Shown here: positions 51,662 to 61,365 of the stretch, in pieces | Layout of the letters: each line of letters starts with the position of its first letter | How positions within the stretch are numbered: position 1 is the first letter of the stretch | Source of the DNA: an uncultured Clostridia bacterium | GTDB taxonomy: Bacteria; Bacillota; Clostridia; TANB77; CAG-508 | DNA: 64,000 bases | Direction of reading: 5' to 3' | Assembly (NCBI GenBank): GCA_934182465.1 | Contig: CAKPRG010000007.1 | Span: forward strand, 6,029 to 70,028 | Made by a program: the position numbers and the translations under genes | Notes under the pieces: model-generated | Databases searched by the model: none | What the model saw: only the letters and a program-made list of their open reading frames with translations | What the model was told of the DNA's origin: nothing

Positions 51662-53684
51662 TGTAAAATACTTTTTTCAAAATTTAAAAAAATCAAAAAC
51701 GCTATTAAGTTTAACAATTCTAATAGTACCAATATTAACTCTGTTAATACTAATAAATATAAATGATATGGATATAAATTTAACAGATATGATGTATGGA
51801 TGCAATACAATAAATCTACTTGGAATGTATGTTATACCAATATGTATATCTTTTATATTATTTGGTTATGTATTTAAAAGAAAAAGTGTAGATTTTATAG
51901 GATCAATGCCAATAAATCGAAAATCTATTTTTATAACAAATTTAATAGGTGGAATTTTAATAATAACATTAATTCAAATGTTAAATTTCTTAGTAATTGG
52001 ATTATCAACAATATTTTTAGAAAATATCGTTTTAAGTTTTAATGCAATTTTGGATTTTTGCTTAGTAGGAATTGTATCATATACATTTATGTATACTGCA
52101 ACAAATATAGCAATGGCAATTTCAGGAAATTTATTAACACAAATTGCAGTAACGATGCTAATAGTATTTTTAGTACCATTTTCAATAGATGCAGTAAAAG
52201 AATTTGATTTGTATCCAATAATATCATTCTATAGAAATTCAACAGAAACTATAAATATGGATTTAGTAAAAAACGTTGATAGTACATTACCTTATGGAAT
52301 AATTAAAAATATTGCTTTAAGAAATTCAAATTTAGTTACAAATATAAGTATGGCAAAAATGTTAGTATTAAGTATATGCTATTCTATTATAGGTTTGGTA
52401 TTGTTTGAAAAAAGAAAAATGGAAAATACAGAAGAATCTTTTTATAGTATATATATGCATTTATTTGTAAAAGGTTTGACTTTAACACCAATTATTTCCG
52501 TATTAGCAATTATTGATGCTCCACCAACAGGACTCGCATTATTATTAGCAGTGATTTTTGTATATTATTATGTTTATGATATTATTACAAATAGAAAAGT
52601 AAAACTAAAAGTAGAAATACCAGTGTTTGTTTTAACTGTACTAATATTGTTTGGTGCATTTAAAGGAGCACATTATATTTTTGAAGATAAAGAAACAATT
52701 TATTCAAAATCAGATATAAAAAGTATTTGTATTTCAAATTATATATATGATGGCTATTATACTAATAGTACAGCTGTATATGATTTAAAACAAATGAATT
52801 ATGAATTTACAGATGCAGAAATTATAAATGAGTTTTATAGTGGTCTAGATTATACAATGAGTTACTATGATGGAATTTACAATAGAAATAACATTAATGT
52901 AAAAATAAAATTACAAGATGGAAAAGAATTTTGTGGAGAAGTTTCTTTAAAATCTACTAATTACAAAAAGATTTTATCTAAAATTAGACAAGATGATGGT
53001 TATAAAAAAGCTGTTGCAGAAGATTTAAAAATAGAAGACAACAATTTTTATAATTTAATTTATTTGAATCAAAATTTAACAAAAGAAGAAAAAACAAAAA
53101 TAATAAATATGTTAAAAGAAACAACTGAAAATGTAGATAATGTTTTAAATAAAGAAATAGAATTTAATACAAATAGTAATTTTGATACAAACACAATGAT
53201 TAGTTGGTTTTACTATAAAAATCATAAATTTTATGAAGTAAATATTCCTATAGATATAAACAAAGATTTGGAAAGTTATTTAAAAAATAAATCAAATGAA
53301 TGCTTTGATGAAGGAATAGAATATACAAATAATAAAGATTATTCATATGCAATATCTACTAATCAAAATATGGATATAGGCTATAGAAATGACAAATTTT
53401 CAAAAAAATTATTAGAATTTGTAAAAAGTGCTTCTAAAAATGTTGATGTAAATAAAGAATATAGGCAAATTGATTTAAGTATATATGGAGAGGATTTTGA
53501 TAAAAGATACTATTTCTATACAAATGATGTTGAATCAGTAGATAAAATAATAAAAGAATATGGTGAAAGTACATATACAACAGATAATTATGATTATGAG
53601 GAAGATTACGATTACGATAATGAAAAATATGATTATACAAATTTTTTAGAGTTAGATAATAATAATGTTTATCGTGTAGAATAG
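51639..53684 (+). CDS. ABC transporter permease of the ytr-like operon
   Basis: 681 residues: six or so helices in the first 270 residues and more up to about 340, then a large C-terminal extracytoplasmic domain (about 345-681) rich in Asp, Tyr and Asn and ending in a YDYEEDYDYDNEKYDY tract. Translation is coupled to the ATPase gene through a 23-bp overlap. The fusion of a membrane domain to a large external domain suggests substrate or ligand binding at the surface. Substrate unknown. Confidence 0.8.
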   Translation: MNSTKLFNVKYFFQNLKKSKTLLSLTILIVPILTLLILININDMDINLTDMMYGCNTINLLGMYVIPICISFILFGYVFKRKSVDFIGSMPINRKSIFITNLIGGILIITLIQMLNFLVIGLSTIFLENIVLSFNAILDFCLVGIVSYTFMYTATNIAMAISGNLLTQIAVTMLIVFLVPFSIDAVKEFDLYPIISFYRNSTETINMDLVKNVDSTLPYGIIKNIALRNSNLVTNISMAKMLVLSICYSIIGLVLFEKRKMENTEESFYSIYMHLFVKGLTLTPIISVLAIIDAPPTGLALLLAVIFVYYYVYDIITNRKVKLKVEIPVFVLTVLILFGAFKGAHYIFEDKETIYSKSDIKSICISNYIYDGYYTNSTAVYDLKQMNYEFTDAEIINEFYSGLDYTMSYYDGIYNRNNINVKIKLQDGKEFCGEVSLKSTNYKKILSKIRQDDGYKKAVAEDLKIEDNNFYNLIYLNQNLTKEEKTKIINMLKETTENVDNVLNKEIEFNTNSNFDTNTMISWFYYKNHKFYEVNIPIDINKDLESYLKNKSNECFDEGIEYTNNKDYSYAISTNQNMDIGYRNDKFSKKLLEFVKSASKNVDVNKEYRQIDLSIYGEDFDKRYYFYTNDVESVDKIIKEYGESTYTTDNYDYEEDYDYDNEKYDYTNFLELDNNNVYRVE

Positions 53685-53699
53685 AAAGGAGTGAAAGAA

Positions 53700-54047
53700 A
53701 TGATTAACTTAGATTATCAAAGTAGAACTCCAATTTATGAACAAATTATTGAAGAAATAGAAAGATATGTTGCTTTAGGAATTTTAAAACCTGAAGAACA
53801 ATTACCATCTGTTAGAGAGTTAGCAACTGAATTAGGAATAAATCCAAATACTGTAAAAAAAGCATATACTGAACTAGAAAGAAAAGGTGTTACAGTTACT
53901 CTTTCAACAAAAGGAACATATATTGCGTATAATACAGAAAAAATTGTAGAAGCAAAAATAGAAGAAAAATTAAAAGAAATTAGGAAATTAGTAAAAGATA
54001 TTGAACAGATGGGATTGACAGAAGAGGAAATAAAAAAGAAAATATAA
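53700..54047 (+). CDS. GntR-family regulator, YtrA subfamily
   Basis: 115 residues, start at ATG 53700 (AAAGGAG eight bases upstream). The winged helix-turn-helix is typical: DYQSRTPIYEQIIEEIERYV, EEQLPSVRELATELGINPNT, VKKAYTELERKGVTVT. A short C-terminal dimerisation helix follows. It lies last in the operon; in Bacillus ytrA is first. The proposed target is the GTAC-N5-GTAC palindrome at 50720-50732 and perhaps the one at carA. Confidence 0.9.
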   Translation: MINLDYQSRTPIYEQIIEEIERYVALGILKPEEQLPSVRELATELGINPNTVKKAYTELERKGVTVTLSTKGTYIAYNTEKIVEAKIEEKLKEIRKLVKDIEQMGLTEEEIKKKI

Positions 54048-54152
54048 TAAAATATAATTTAGCAATATTTAGTTTTACAAATGTATTGCCTAAATTATAA
54101 ATGAATTTGTATAATACTATATAATAATGTGAAAAATTATTTATAAAATAAA

Positions 54153-54190
54153 AAGAAAAATGCGTGATTTCTAAGTCTCGCATTTTTCTT
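54153..54190. terminator. Bidirectional terminator
   Basis: AAGAAAAATGCG pairs with CGCATTTTTCTT. It separates the ytr-like operon (plus) from the GGDEF gene (minus). Two further small hairpins (CTATAC/GTATAG, ACTAGA/TCTAGT) follow to about 54250. Confidence 0.8.
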
Positions 54191-54256
54191 ATGTGCATTA
54201 AGCACAAGAACTATACTAGCTGTATAGTTTACTAGATTATTTCTAGTATATGTTAT

Positions 54257-55564
54257 TCACTTTTTAGAGTTTTTGACATCTTTTCTTTTTGTTAATTTCT
54301 TTTCTACAATGCTTTCAGGTTTTGATGATTCTTCATAAGATATTTTATCAGAATTTTCAGTTATAGTACGAGCTGCTTTAGAGCTTTTTTTGAAAGTATA
54401 CAACTGTTCATCAGCTTTACCTCGCAGATTTTCCATATTTACGGATTGTTCTTTTGTTTTGTTATACAAAGTATATCCATAGGATACATATGGAATCTCA
54501 AAAATATCACTGTGTTTCTTATCTGAATTTTCATCTGAAATTTGTTGTGCTTGATTTTGTTTTTGTTGTTTTTTTAGTTTGTTCTGCGCTTCTTGTTCTT
54601 TACGCTTTTCTCCTAATCTTTCGCAAAATTCGGAATTTAATTTGTCTATATCTACTTTTGAAGAGAGAATTACAGCAAATTCGTCTCCACCAGAGCGATA
54701 ACAACTACCGTATTTTGAGTATACTTCTCGAATTATGGATGCTATTATTTCGAGCACGAGATTACCTTTTTCATGTCCATATGTGTTATTTATTTTGGCA
54801 AAATCATCAATATCAAAGGTTACTAAGTAAAAGCTTTCATTGATTGTTTCAAAACGATTAAGGTAGCTGTTTTGATTCAACAGTTGTGTTAGTCTATCAA
54901 TATACTGAGTGAGATCATTATAATAAATATAAATGAATGCGCCAGCAATCGAAATAGTTAACCAAAAACTTTTAACTGTAGGTATGATTAATTGAATAGA
55001 TACACCTATTGCTATAAAAATAAGAATTCCTGTCAAAATGAAACTATTTTTGTTTTGGTGAAACTTACTGAATTTGAAAGTTTTAACGAAAAAGTAACTT
55101 CCCGAGATTAGAAAAGCAATGGTATACAAGTGATAATATTTGGAATGATGATAAATATTGTTACCATCAATATAAAATATTACGTGAAATGTAGTCAAAA
55201 TAATTGTAATAATAATGTAATTTACAAAAATATAAATATTTGCATACTTTTTAGCTTTTTTTTCAGGAATTTTAAGTAGAGTATTTGTTTCAAAAACAGT
55301 TTTTGCACAAATAACTGGAATGAGTGGTCTTATACTTAATTCTAAAGTTTTTGATAAATAATGTAGTGTAAATGCACCAGTAAAGTTTAAACCATTTAAT
55401 GTTGCACTGGACCATTCACATAATCCACAAAGCATAATAAGTAAAAATGTTAAAACAAAACCATCTTTCCGAAGTTTTTTCAAATGTTTATTAGAAAAAA
55501 CTATTATTAGCAACATCCAGTTTGTAAGAGTTGCTAATAAAATTAGCATATTATAATTGTCCAT
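54257..55564 (-). CDS. Membrane diguanylate cyclase (GGDEF)
   Basis: 435 residues. Seven or so N-terminal helices (about 5-215) form a membrane sensor. The GGDEF domain follows, with DIDDFAKINNTYGHEKGN (about 250) and an intact active site RSGGDEFAV (about 295), so c-di-GMP synthesis is likely. Between the active site and the last strand is a Lys/Gln-rich low-complexity insert (about 325-350, KEQEAQNKLKKQQKQNQAQQ). A charged tail ends the protein. AGGAGGT precedes the start on the minus strand. It is the only recognisable c-di-GMP gene in the window. Confidence 0.9.
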   Translation of the reverse strand: MDNYNMLILLATLTNWMLLIIVFSNKHLKKLRKDGFVLTFLLIMLCGLCEWSSATLNGLNFTGAFTLHYLSKTLELSIRPLIPVICAKTVFETNTLLKIPEKKAKKYANIYIFVNYIIITIILTTFHVIFYIDGNNIYHHSKYYHLYTIAFLISGSYFFVKTFKFSKFHQNKNSFILTGILIFIAIGVSIQLIIPTVKSFWLTISIAGAFIYIYYNDLTQYIDRLTQLLNQNSYLNRFETINESFYLVTFDIDDFAKINNTYGHEKGNLVLEIIASIIREVYSKYGSCYRSGGDEFAVILSSKVDIDKLNSEFCERLGEKRKEQEAQNKLKKQQKQNQAQQISDENSDKKHSDIFEIPYVSYGYTLYNKTKEQSVNMENLRGKADEQLYTFKKSSKAARTITENSDKISYEESSKPESIVEKKLTKRKDVKNSKK

Positions 55565-55688
55565 AAGTTATTTACCTCCTAATGTTAAAAATATTAAGTC
55601 TATGTTACAATATAAAAATGAACCTCCTTTGCTTTAATTAAAGTTTTTTTAGTGAATAACAAAAAAATAATATAAAAAACTGAAATAT

Positions 55689-55717
55689 ATTATATCATTT
55701 TTTTGAGTTAAAATCAA
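55689..55717 (-). promoter_or_regulatory. Promoter for the GGDEF gene
   Basis: Minus strand TTGATT (55717-55712), 17-bp spacer, TATAAT (55694-55689). The 120-nt leader contains the palindrome CTTTAATTAAAG (near 55633-55644) followed by AAAGGAGG, an extra SD without a clear ORF. The rest of the 388-bp gap up to the tetR promoter is plain AT-rich sequence. Confidence 0.6.
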
Positions 55718-55890
55718 TACAAGGAAACTAATAAAAAAGCTATAAATAGATGAAAAATATGTGAAAAAGCTAGTTGGAATTAAAAAGTAAACATAAGAAT
55801 TTATATAACAAAAAATAAAATTGAAAAATTTTCAGAAATAAAAAAACATATAATTCATATTTAGATTTGACAAAAAAGTTAAAAAAAATC

Positions 55891-55919
55891 TTGAAAAAAA
55901 ATAATAAAAATTATATAAT
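55891..55919 (+). promoter_or_regulatory. Promoter for tetR and the acyl-CoA synthetase gene
   Basis: TTGAAA (55891-55896), 17-bp spacer, TATAAT (55914-55919), 33 bp before the tetR start. Confidence 0.65.
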
Positions 55920-55952
55920 TGACCTAAATTTGAAATAAGTGAGTAAAAAATA

Positions 55953-56531
55953 ATGAATAAAACAAAAAGAAAAATTTTTGAAACATCAATGAAACTTTTT
56001 GCAGAAAAAGGTTATGATGCAACAAGTATAGAAGAAATAACATCAGTAGTGGGAGTTGCAAAAGGAACTTTATATTATCATTTTTCTAGTAAAGAAGAAA
56101 TTTTTTATTTTTTAGTAGAAGAAGGAATGAAATTACTTAAAAATAGTATAGAAATAAAAACTTCAAAAACAGAAAATACGATAGAAAAATTAAAAGCAGT
56201 ATCTGTTATACAATTAAAAGTAATATATAAATATGAAAATATAATTACTATAGTGTTAAGTCAAATGTTTGGAACAGGAAATAGAAATGTTTTCTGCAAA
56301 GATAAAGTAATAGAATACATAAATGTAATACAAGATATAATAGAAGAAGGACTTAAAAAAGGTGACATTAAAGAATGCAATAGTGAATTAATGGCATCTC
56401 AAATATTTTCTTTAACATGCTCAAGCTTAATTTTTTCTAGAAAAATAAAAGAAGAACTAAATAAAGAATTAAATGTAAAAGAATTAGAAAAAGAATATGA
56501 AAAAGATTTTTTAAATCTTTTAGCAAAATAA
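55953..56531 (+). CDS. TetR-family transcriptional regulator
   Basis: 192 residues. The N-terminal HTH is textbook (KLFAEKGYDATSIEEITSVV, then AKGTLYYHFSSKEEIFYFLV), followed by a helical ligand-binding domain. It is directly upstream of an acyl-CoA synthetase, so it is a plausible fatty-acid or acyl-CoA-responsive regulator of that gene (inference from position). The RBS is weak (only AAGTGAG). Confidence 0.9.
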   Translation: MNKTKRKIFETSMKLFAEKGYDATSIEEITSVVGVAKGTLYYHFSSKEEIFYFLVEEGMKLLKNSIEIKTSKTENTIEKLKAVSVIQLKVIYKYENIITIVLSQMFGTGNRNVFCKDKVIEYINVIQDIIEEGLKKGDIKECNSELMASQIFSLTCSSLIFSRKIKEELNKELNVKELEKEYEKDFLNLLAK

Positions 56532-56593
56532 TTAATATAAAGAAAAGAAAGGAGATATTTGTATAATTAATTTTATACAAATATAAACAAGAA

Positions 56594-58330
56594 ATGACAG
56601 AAAGAAAACACACATGTACAAAAAAATTGTATGAACCACAAAAATTTAACAACTTAAAAGAAATTATTAATAATTCACAAGAAAAATTTGCAGATAAACC
56701 TGCGTTTAAATTAAAAACAGAGCAAGAAGGAGTTTTTAAAGAAATTACATATAAAGAATATGTTAATGATATTAATAGTTTAGGAACAGCTCTTATAAGT
56801 ATTGGATTAAAAGATAAAAGAATTGGCGTGATTGGAGAAAATAGAAAAGAATGGGAACTAAGCTATTTGTCAATTGTTTGTGGAACTGGTGTTGTAGTAC
56901 CTTTAGATAAAGCTTTACCAGAAAATGAAATATTAAGCTTAATAGAACGTTCAGAAATAGAAGCTATTTTTTATTCTGATAAATATAATAGTATTATGGA
57001 AAAAGTAAAAGAACAAAAAATAGGAAAAATAAAATTCTTTATTTCAATGGATGCAGAAGAAACTAAAGATGGAATTTATTCACAAAAAGAATTGATAAAA
57101 CTTGGAAAAGATTTACTAAAAAATGGTGCTAGAAGTTTCTTAGATGCAGAAATTGATAATGAAAAAATGTCAATAATGTTATTTACATCAGGAACAACAT
57201 CAAAATCAAAAGCAGTAGCTTTATCACACAAAAATATATGTTCAAATATATATGATATAAGTTCTGTATTTGATGTAGGTACAGAAGATACATTGCTATC
57301 ATTTTTACCATTACATCATACATTTGAATCAACAGTTGGCTTTTTATATCCAGTTAGTGTTGGAGCATGTGTAGCTTTCTGTGAAGGTTTAAGACATATA
57401 GCTCAAAATATAAAAGAATATCAAGTTAGTGTAATGATTGCAGTTCCTGTACTATTTGAAAATATGTATAAGCAAATTTTAAAAAGTATAGATAAGCAAG
57501 GAAAAACTAAAAAAGTAAAATTCGGTATTAAATTAAGCAATTTATTAATGAAAATAGGAATTGATAAAAGAAGAAAAATATTTAAGGATATTCATGCAAA
57601 CTTAGGTGGAAAACTAAGACTATTTGTAGCAGGTGCTGCAGCATTTAACCCAGAAGCAGAAAAAGGATTTAATAGTTTTGGCGTTGAAACATACCAAGGT
57701 TATGGTTTAACAGAAACATCACCAGTTATTGCTGCTGAACATAAAGAATGTACAAAATTAGGTTCAATAGGAAAATTATTCCCAAGTTTTGAGGGAAAAA
57801 TTATAGAACCAAATGAACAAGGAATTGGAGAATTAGCTGTTAAAGGTCCTTGCGTAATGCTTGGATATCATAATAACGAAGAAGCTACAAAAAATGCTTT
57901 CCAAGATGGTTGGTTTTTAACAGGAGACTTGGCATATTTTGATAAAGATGATTATATATTTATAACAGGTAGAAAAAAGAGTGTAATAGTATTAAAAAAT
58001 GGTAAAAATATTTATCCAGAGGAACTAGAAACATTAATTAATGATATACCAGGTGTAAAAGAATCTTTTGTATATGGAAAATCAGATAATGAAGATAAAG
58101 ATGATTTGAAAATTTGTGCAAAATTAGTTTATGATAAAGACATATTTGAAAAAGAATTTGGTTTAACAAGTGAAGAAGATATAAAAGCTAAATTATGGAA
58201 AGATATAAAAGAAATCAATAAAAAAATGCCAACTTACAAATATGTAAAAGAAATAAAAGTAACACAAGAGGAATTAATAAAAACAACAACATTAAAAGTA
58301 AAAAGATTTGAAGAAATGAAAAGAGTATAA
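56594..58330 (+). CDS. Long-chain acyl-CoA synthetase (AMP-forming)
   Basis: 578 residues, ANL superfamily. P-loop-like FTSGTTSKSKAVALSHKN (about 197), YQGYGLTETSPVIAAE (about 370), GDLAYFDKDDYIFITGRKKS (about 445) with the conserved Asp and Arg, and the C-terminal Lys region TTTLKVKRFE. It activates fatty acids with ATP and CoA. The AAGAAATG start has a distant RBS (AAAGGAG at about 56547). It pairs with the tetR gene 62 bp upstream, suggesting regulated fatty-acid uptake or recycling. Confidence 0.92.
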   Translation: MTERKHTCTKKLYEPQKFNNLKEIINNSQEKFADKPAFKLKTEQEGVFKEITYKEYVNDINSLGTALISIGLKDKRIGVIGENRKEWELSYLSIVCGTGVVVPLDKALPENEILSLIERSEIEAIFYSDKYNSIMEKVKEQKIGKIKFFISMDAEETKDGIYSQKELIKLGKDLLKNGARSFLDAEIDNEKMSIMLFTSGTTSKSKAVALSHKNICSNIYDISSVFDVGTEDTLLSFLPLHHTFESTVGFLYPVSVGACVAFCEGLRHIAQNIKEYQVSVMIAVPVLFENMYKQILKSIDKQGKTKKVKFGIKLSNLLMKIGIDKRRKIFKDIHANLGGKLRLFVAGAAAFNPEAEKGFNSFGVETYQGYGLTETSPVIAAEHKECTKLGSIGKLFPSFEGKIIEPNEQGIGELAVKGPCVMLGYHNNEEATKNAFQDGWFLTGDLAYFDKDDYIFITGRKKSVIVLKNGKNIYPEELETLINDIPGVKESFVYGKSDNEDKDDLKICAKLVYDKDIFEKEFGLTSEEDIKAKLWKDIKEINKKMPTYKYVKEIKVTQEELIKTTTLKVKRFEEMKRV

Positions 58331-58392
58331 CATTAAAAAAATTTTTTTATAAGTATTATAACAAAAATATAAATTGAATAATCATTTTAGTA

Positions 58393-58427
58393 ATATAGCA
58401 ATTCTAAAAAGAGTTGCTATATTTTTA
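58393..58427 (+). terminator. Intrinsic terminator after the acyl-CoA synthetase gene
   Basis: ATATAGCAA pairs with TTGCTATAT, followed by TTTTT. Confidence 0.85.
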
Positions 58428-58482
58428 ATCATTTTTGTTACAATCTGTAACAAAAATGTAATAGAAAAAAGTCGAAAATCAC

Positions 58483-58511
58483 TTGAAATGAAAAGAAAAA
58501 CAAAGTATAAT
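58483..58511 (+). promoter_or_regulatory. Promoter for the gene at 58569
   Basis: TTGAAA (58483-58488), 17-bp spacer, TATAAT (58506-58511). Confidence 0.7.
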
Positions 58512-58568
58512 AATTCTAGTAATTAAAAAAAGTATTAGGGAAATAGTACGAAGGAGGTAAGTTTACAA

Positions 58569-59573
58569 ATGTCATTTTTTCATAAATCAGGCATAGTAAA
58601 CGTGAAAATGGTAATCACGGAAGAAAAAATTTTATCAAATATAGATAAAGTTCAAAAATTAATCAATCCAAACAGTAAGAAGCAAATTGTTCAATTGGAA
58701 GATGATTCATACTTTAAAGATTTAGTTGAATCAATAAAAACTTATCTTTTAGAGTATCCAAAAAAGAAAAATTTTCCAAGAAGTGTATATAAAGCTGCAT
58801 ATGATTTAGTTGAATATGCAACAAATCAATTTGAAGAAAATACTAAAAAGATTGAAGATTTAATTAGAAAAAGAGAAAAAAATATAAAATTAGCTAGTGT
58901 ATTAAGAGATGCAACAGCAGCTGTAAAAGCTAGAGCTAAAAACTGGAAAGAAATTGTAAAAAAATTACAAACAAAATACCCAGCAGATGTTGCAGAAGCT
59001 TTAAATATAATAGGTTCAACAAAAGATAAAGAGTCAGAAGAATATTTAGGTGCTTGCAAATTAATAGATGCTAAAATCAATAACTTAGAAGCAAATTTAC
59101 ATATTGAAATCGATATGGAAAGAATTGAAGATAGATCAAAAGCTTTAAGCTATATAGGAATTGAAATTGCAGAAGCATTAAAATATATCCCTGCACCAGT
59201 AGAAGAATTTGTACAAAAAGAAGAACCAGTAGTAAATGCTGTTTTACAAACTGAAGAAAAGAAAGATATAAAAATTCCTGCACCAGTAAAAAATGCTAAA
59301 ACTGCAAAAGTTGCAGAAGCAAAAACTGAAAAAGTAGAAGAAAATAAAAAAGAAATTAAATCAGAAATTCTATCAAATTCTATCAATGCTATTGAAGAAG
59401 AAAACAATCAAATTGAAGAACAAGCAGCATTTATTGAAGAAACTAGATTTGAAGCAAAACCATCATTATGGCAAAGAATTAAAAATAGCAAATTTGTAAG
59501 AACTATAAAATACATTATGCAAATAAAAGTTGTTCTTGACTACCCAGCATTACCAGAAGGTAGGGGAGAATAA
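58569..59573 (+). CDS. Unknown cytoplasmic, mostly helical protein
   Basis: 334 residues, family not recognised. No membrane segment. An N-terminal helical region (about 20-205) with many Lys and Glu (FEENTKKIEDLIRKREKNIK, ATAAVKARAKNWKEIVKK) is followed by a Pro/Ala/Lys/Glu-rich linker (about 215-290) and a short C-terminal domain (LWQRIKNSKFVRTIKYIMQI). GGAGGT lies ten bases before the start. It is monocistronic, with its own promoter and a strong terminator, so it is probably well expressed. Confidence 0.65.
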   Translation: MSFFHKSGIVNVKMVITEEKILSNIDKVQKLINPNSKKQIVQLEDDSYFKDLVESIKTYLLEYPKKKNFPRSVYKAAYDLVEYATNQFEENTKKIEDLIRKREKNIKLASVLRDATAAVKARAKNWKEIVKKLQTKYPADVAEALNIIGSTKDKESEEYLGACKLIDAKINNLEANLHIEIDMERIEDRSKALSYIGIEIAEALKYIPAPVEEFVQKEEPVVNAVLQTEEKKDIKIPAPVKNAKTAKVAEAKTEKVEENKKEIKSEILSNSINAIEEENNQIEEQAAFIEETRFEAKPSLWQRIKNSKFVRTIKYIMQIKVVLDYPALPEGRGE

Positions 59574-59597
59574 AATTCAAGTAATAGATATTTATAC

Positions 59598-59629
59598 AAA
59601 AAAGGAATGCTTCGGTATTCCTTTTTTTG
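59598..59629 (+). terminator. Strong UUCG-loop terminator
   Basis: AAAAAAGGAAT and TATTCCTTTTTTT around GCTTCGG. Confidence 0.9.
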
Positions 59630-59806
59630 TATAGTAGAATAATAGAATACTTTTCTATTATATAAATGTTTACACACAATTTTTTTATATAAGATTTAAT
59701 ACATTAATTTATGTGATAAGTTAGTGAATTTTGTTGAATTTTAATAATCACTATGATATATTAGCAACAAATACGAAAGTAAATTTATTCAATAAAGAGG
59801 TAAGAA

Positions 59807-61225
59807 ATGAGAATAGAATTATTAGGAGGATCTACAAAAGAAGAATTAGAAAGTAGAATTCAAAGAGTAGCAGCTGCTGGAAAATTATCAAGATTTAATG
59901 GAAATGTATTTGAAGTATTAGACAGTTGCAATGATTTTGAAAGTAATTTAAAGCTAATAAAAAGAATTATAAAAATGGGACATAAATCAATTATTGAACA
60001 TGATTATCTAGTATTTGCTTTATGTGATGTTACACCAATTGTTGAACAAACAATAATTGGCAATAGATTAACTTCTTTTACTATAAAATCAAGAAGAGAA
60101 GTTGATTTTAGAACAGCAGGATTTTATACACCAGAATTTAGAAATAAAAACTTAGAAGAACATGAAAAAAATGAAGAATTAAAGAAAAAATATAATGAAC
60201 ATATGCAATATTTATTTAATACATATGGTGAAATTGTTGATAAAGATGTTAATGTAGAAGATGCTAGATTTATATTACCATATTGTTTTCACAGTAATAT
60301 AATAATGGGATTAGATGGAAGAGAACTAGAAAAATTAGTTATATCACTTAGAAATGGTAGATTAAGTAGAATTCAAGAATTAAAAGAACTTGGAGATAGA
60401 TTATATGAAATTATAAAAGAAGAAGTGCCATATCTAAAAGTAAGTTTAAAAAATGTTGAAAATAAAGATGAAAATCAATTTGAATATATTGAATCAATTA
60501 GTAAAAGACCAGAAATAAAAATATTAGATAAACCCAAAATTCTAAGCTATACACCAAATGCAGATGATGTTGTTATAAAAAGTAATATAATGTATCATTA
60601 TCAATGTAGTGAAGAAAAAGCAGATGAAATTTTAAAAGAAATGATAAAAAAAGATGAACATGCAAGAGAAAAAATAATAAATAATATATTGCATAAAGAA
60701 GAAAGAAGAGAATTAGAACAAGTAAGTTTTAGCTTTCAAATACCAATATCTTTATCAATTTTAACACATTTAACAAGACATAGAATGCATTCTCTATTAG
60801 TACCAGAGTTTATACCAATGTGGGATATGAAAAATTATGTAACACCAGTAACTATTAAAAATAAAGCTAATGATCTTTTTCAAGAAGCAATTGAAAAAAA
60901 TATGAAAATGTTTGAAGAATTTAAAGATGCAGGAGTTGCAGAAGAAGACTTAATATATTTTTATGTTGGAGCTCAAATGTTAAATGTAGTAACAACAATG
61001 TCTGCAAGAACTTTACAATGGATATTAAGACTACGTTGTTGCAATAAAGCTCAATGGCAAATTAGATTTATTGCACAAGAAATTGCAAGAAAAGTAAGTG
61101 AAGTAGCACCTTTAATTGGAAAAGGATTAGGTCCAACATGCATCACAGATAGATATTGTGGAGAAGGAAGAGAATGTTGTGGTTTAATAGATAAGTTGTT
61201 AGAAGCCGATAAAAATAAGGCTTAA
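59807..61225 (+). CDS. thyX: FAD-dependent thymidylate synthase, tandem-domain form
   Basis: 472 residues, twice the length of classical ThyX. The C-terminal half carries the ThyX signature TRHRMHSLLVPEF (about 325) and the dUMP-contacting ARTLQWILRLRCCNKAQW (about 405-422). The N-terminal half is a second ThyX-like copy (GHKSIIEHDYLVFALCD, about 65) whose signature reads GNRLTSFTIKSRREVDF, so the leading Arg-His pair is lost. The double form may act as a pseudo-heterodimer, with the first half structural (inference). A Cys-rich tail (CITDRYCGEGRECCG) ends it. folA follows 140 bp downstream. Confidence 0.88.
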   Translation: MRIELLGGSTKEELESRIQRVAAAGKLSRFNGNVFEVLDSCNDFESNLKLIKRIIKMGHKSIIEHDYLVFALCDVTPIVEQTIIGNRLTSFTIKSRREVDFRTAGFYTPEFRNKNLEEHEKNEELKKKYNEHMQYLFNTYGEIVDKDVNVEDARFILPYCFHSNIIMGLDGRELEKLVISLRNGRLSRIQELKELGDRLYEIIKEEVPYLKVSLKNVENKDENQFEYIESISKRPEIKILDKPKILSYTPNADDVVIKSNIMYHYQCSEEKADEILKEMIKKDEHAREKIINNILHKEERRELEQVSFSFQIPISLSILTHLTRHRMHSLLVPEFIPMWDMKNYVTPVTIKNKANDLFQEAIEKNMKMFEEFKDAGVAEEDLIYFYVGAQMLNVVTTMSARTLQWILRLRCCNKAQWQIRFIAQEIARKVSEVAPLIGKGLGPTCITDRYCGEGRECCGLIDKLLEADKNKA

Positions 61226-61365
61226 AAAGAATGAAAATGAAAAATAAGTAAAATTTATAAAAGATATTAATAAATTTTATTATAAGAAATTTAGAATGAT
61301 TTATGATACAAAATTTTAATAAATTACATAAGAAATAAAAATATATAAAACGAAAGAGGTAAAAA

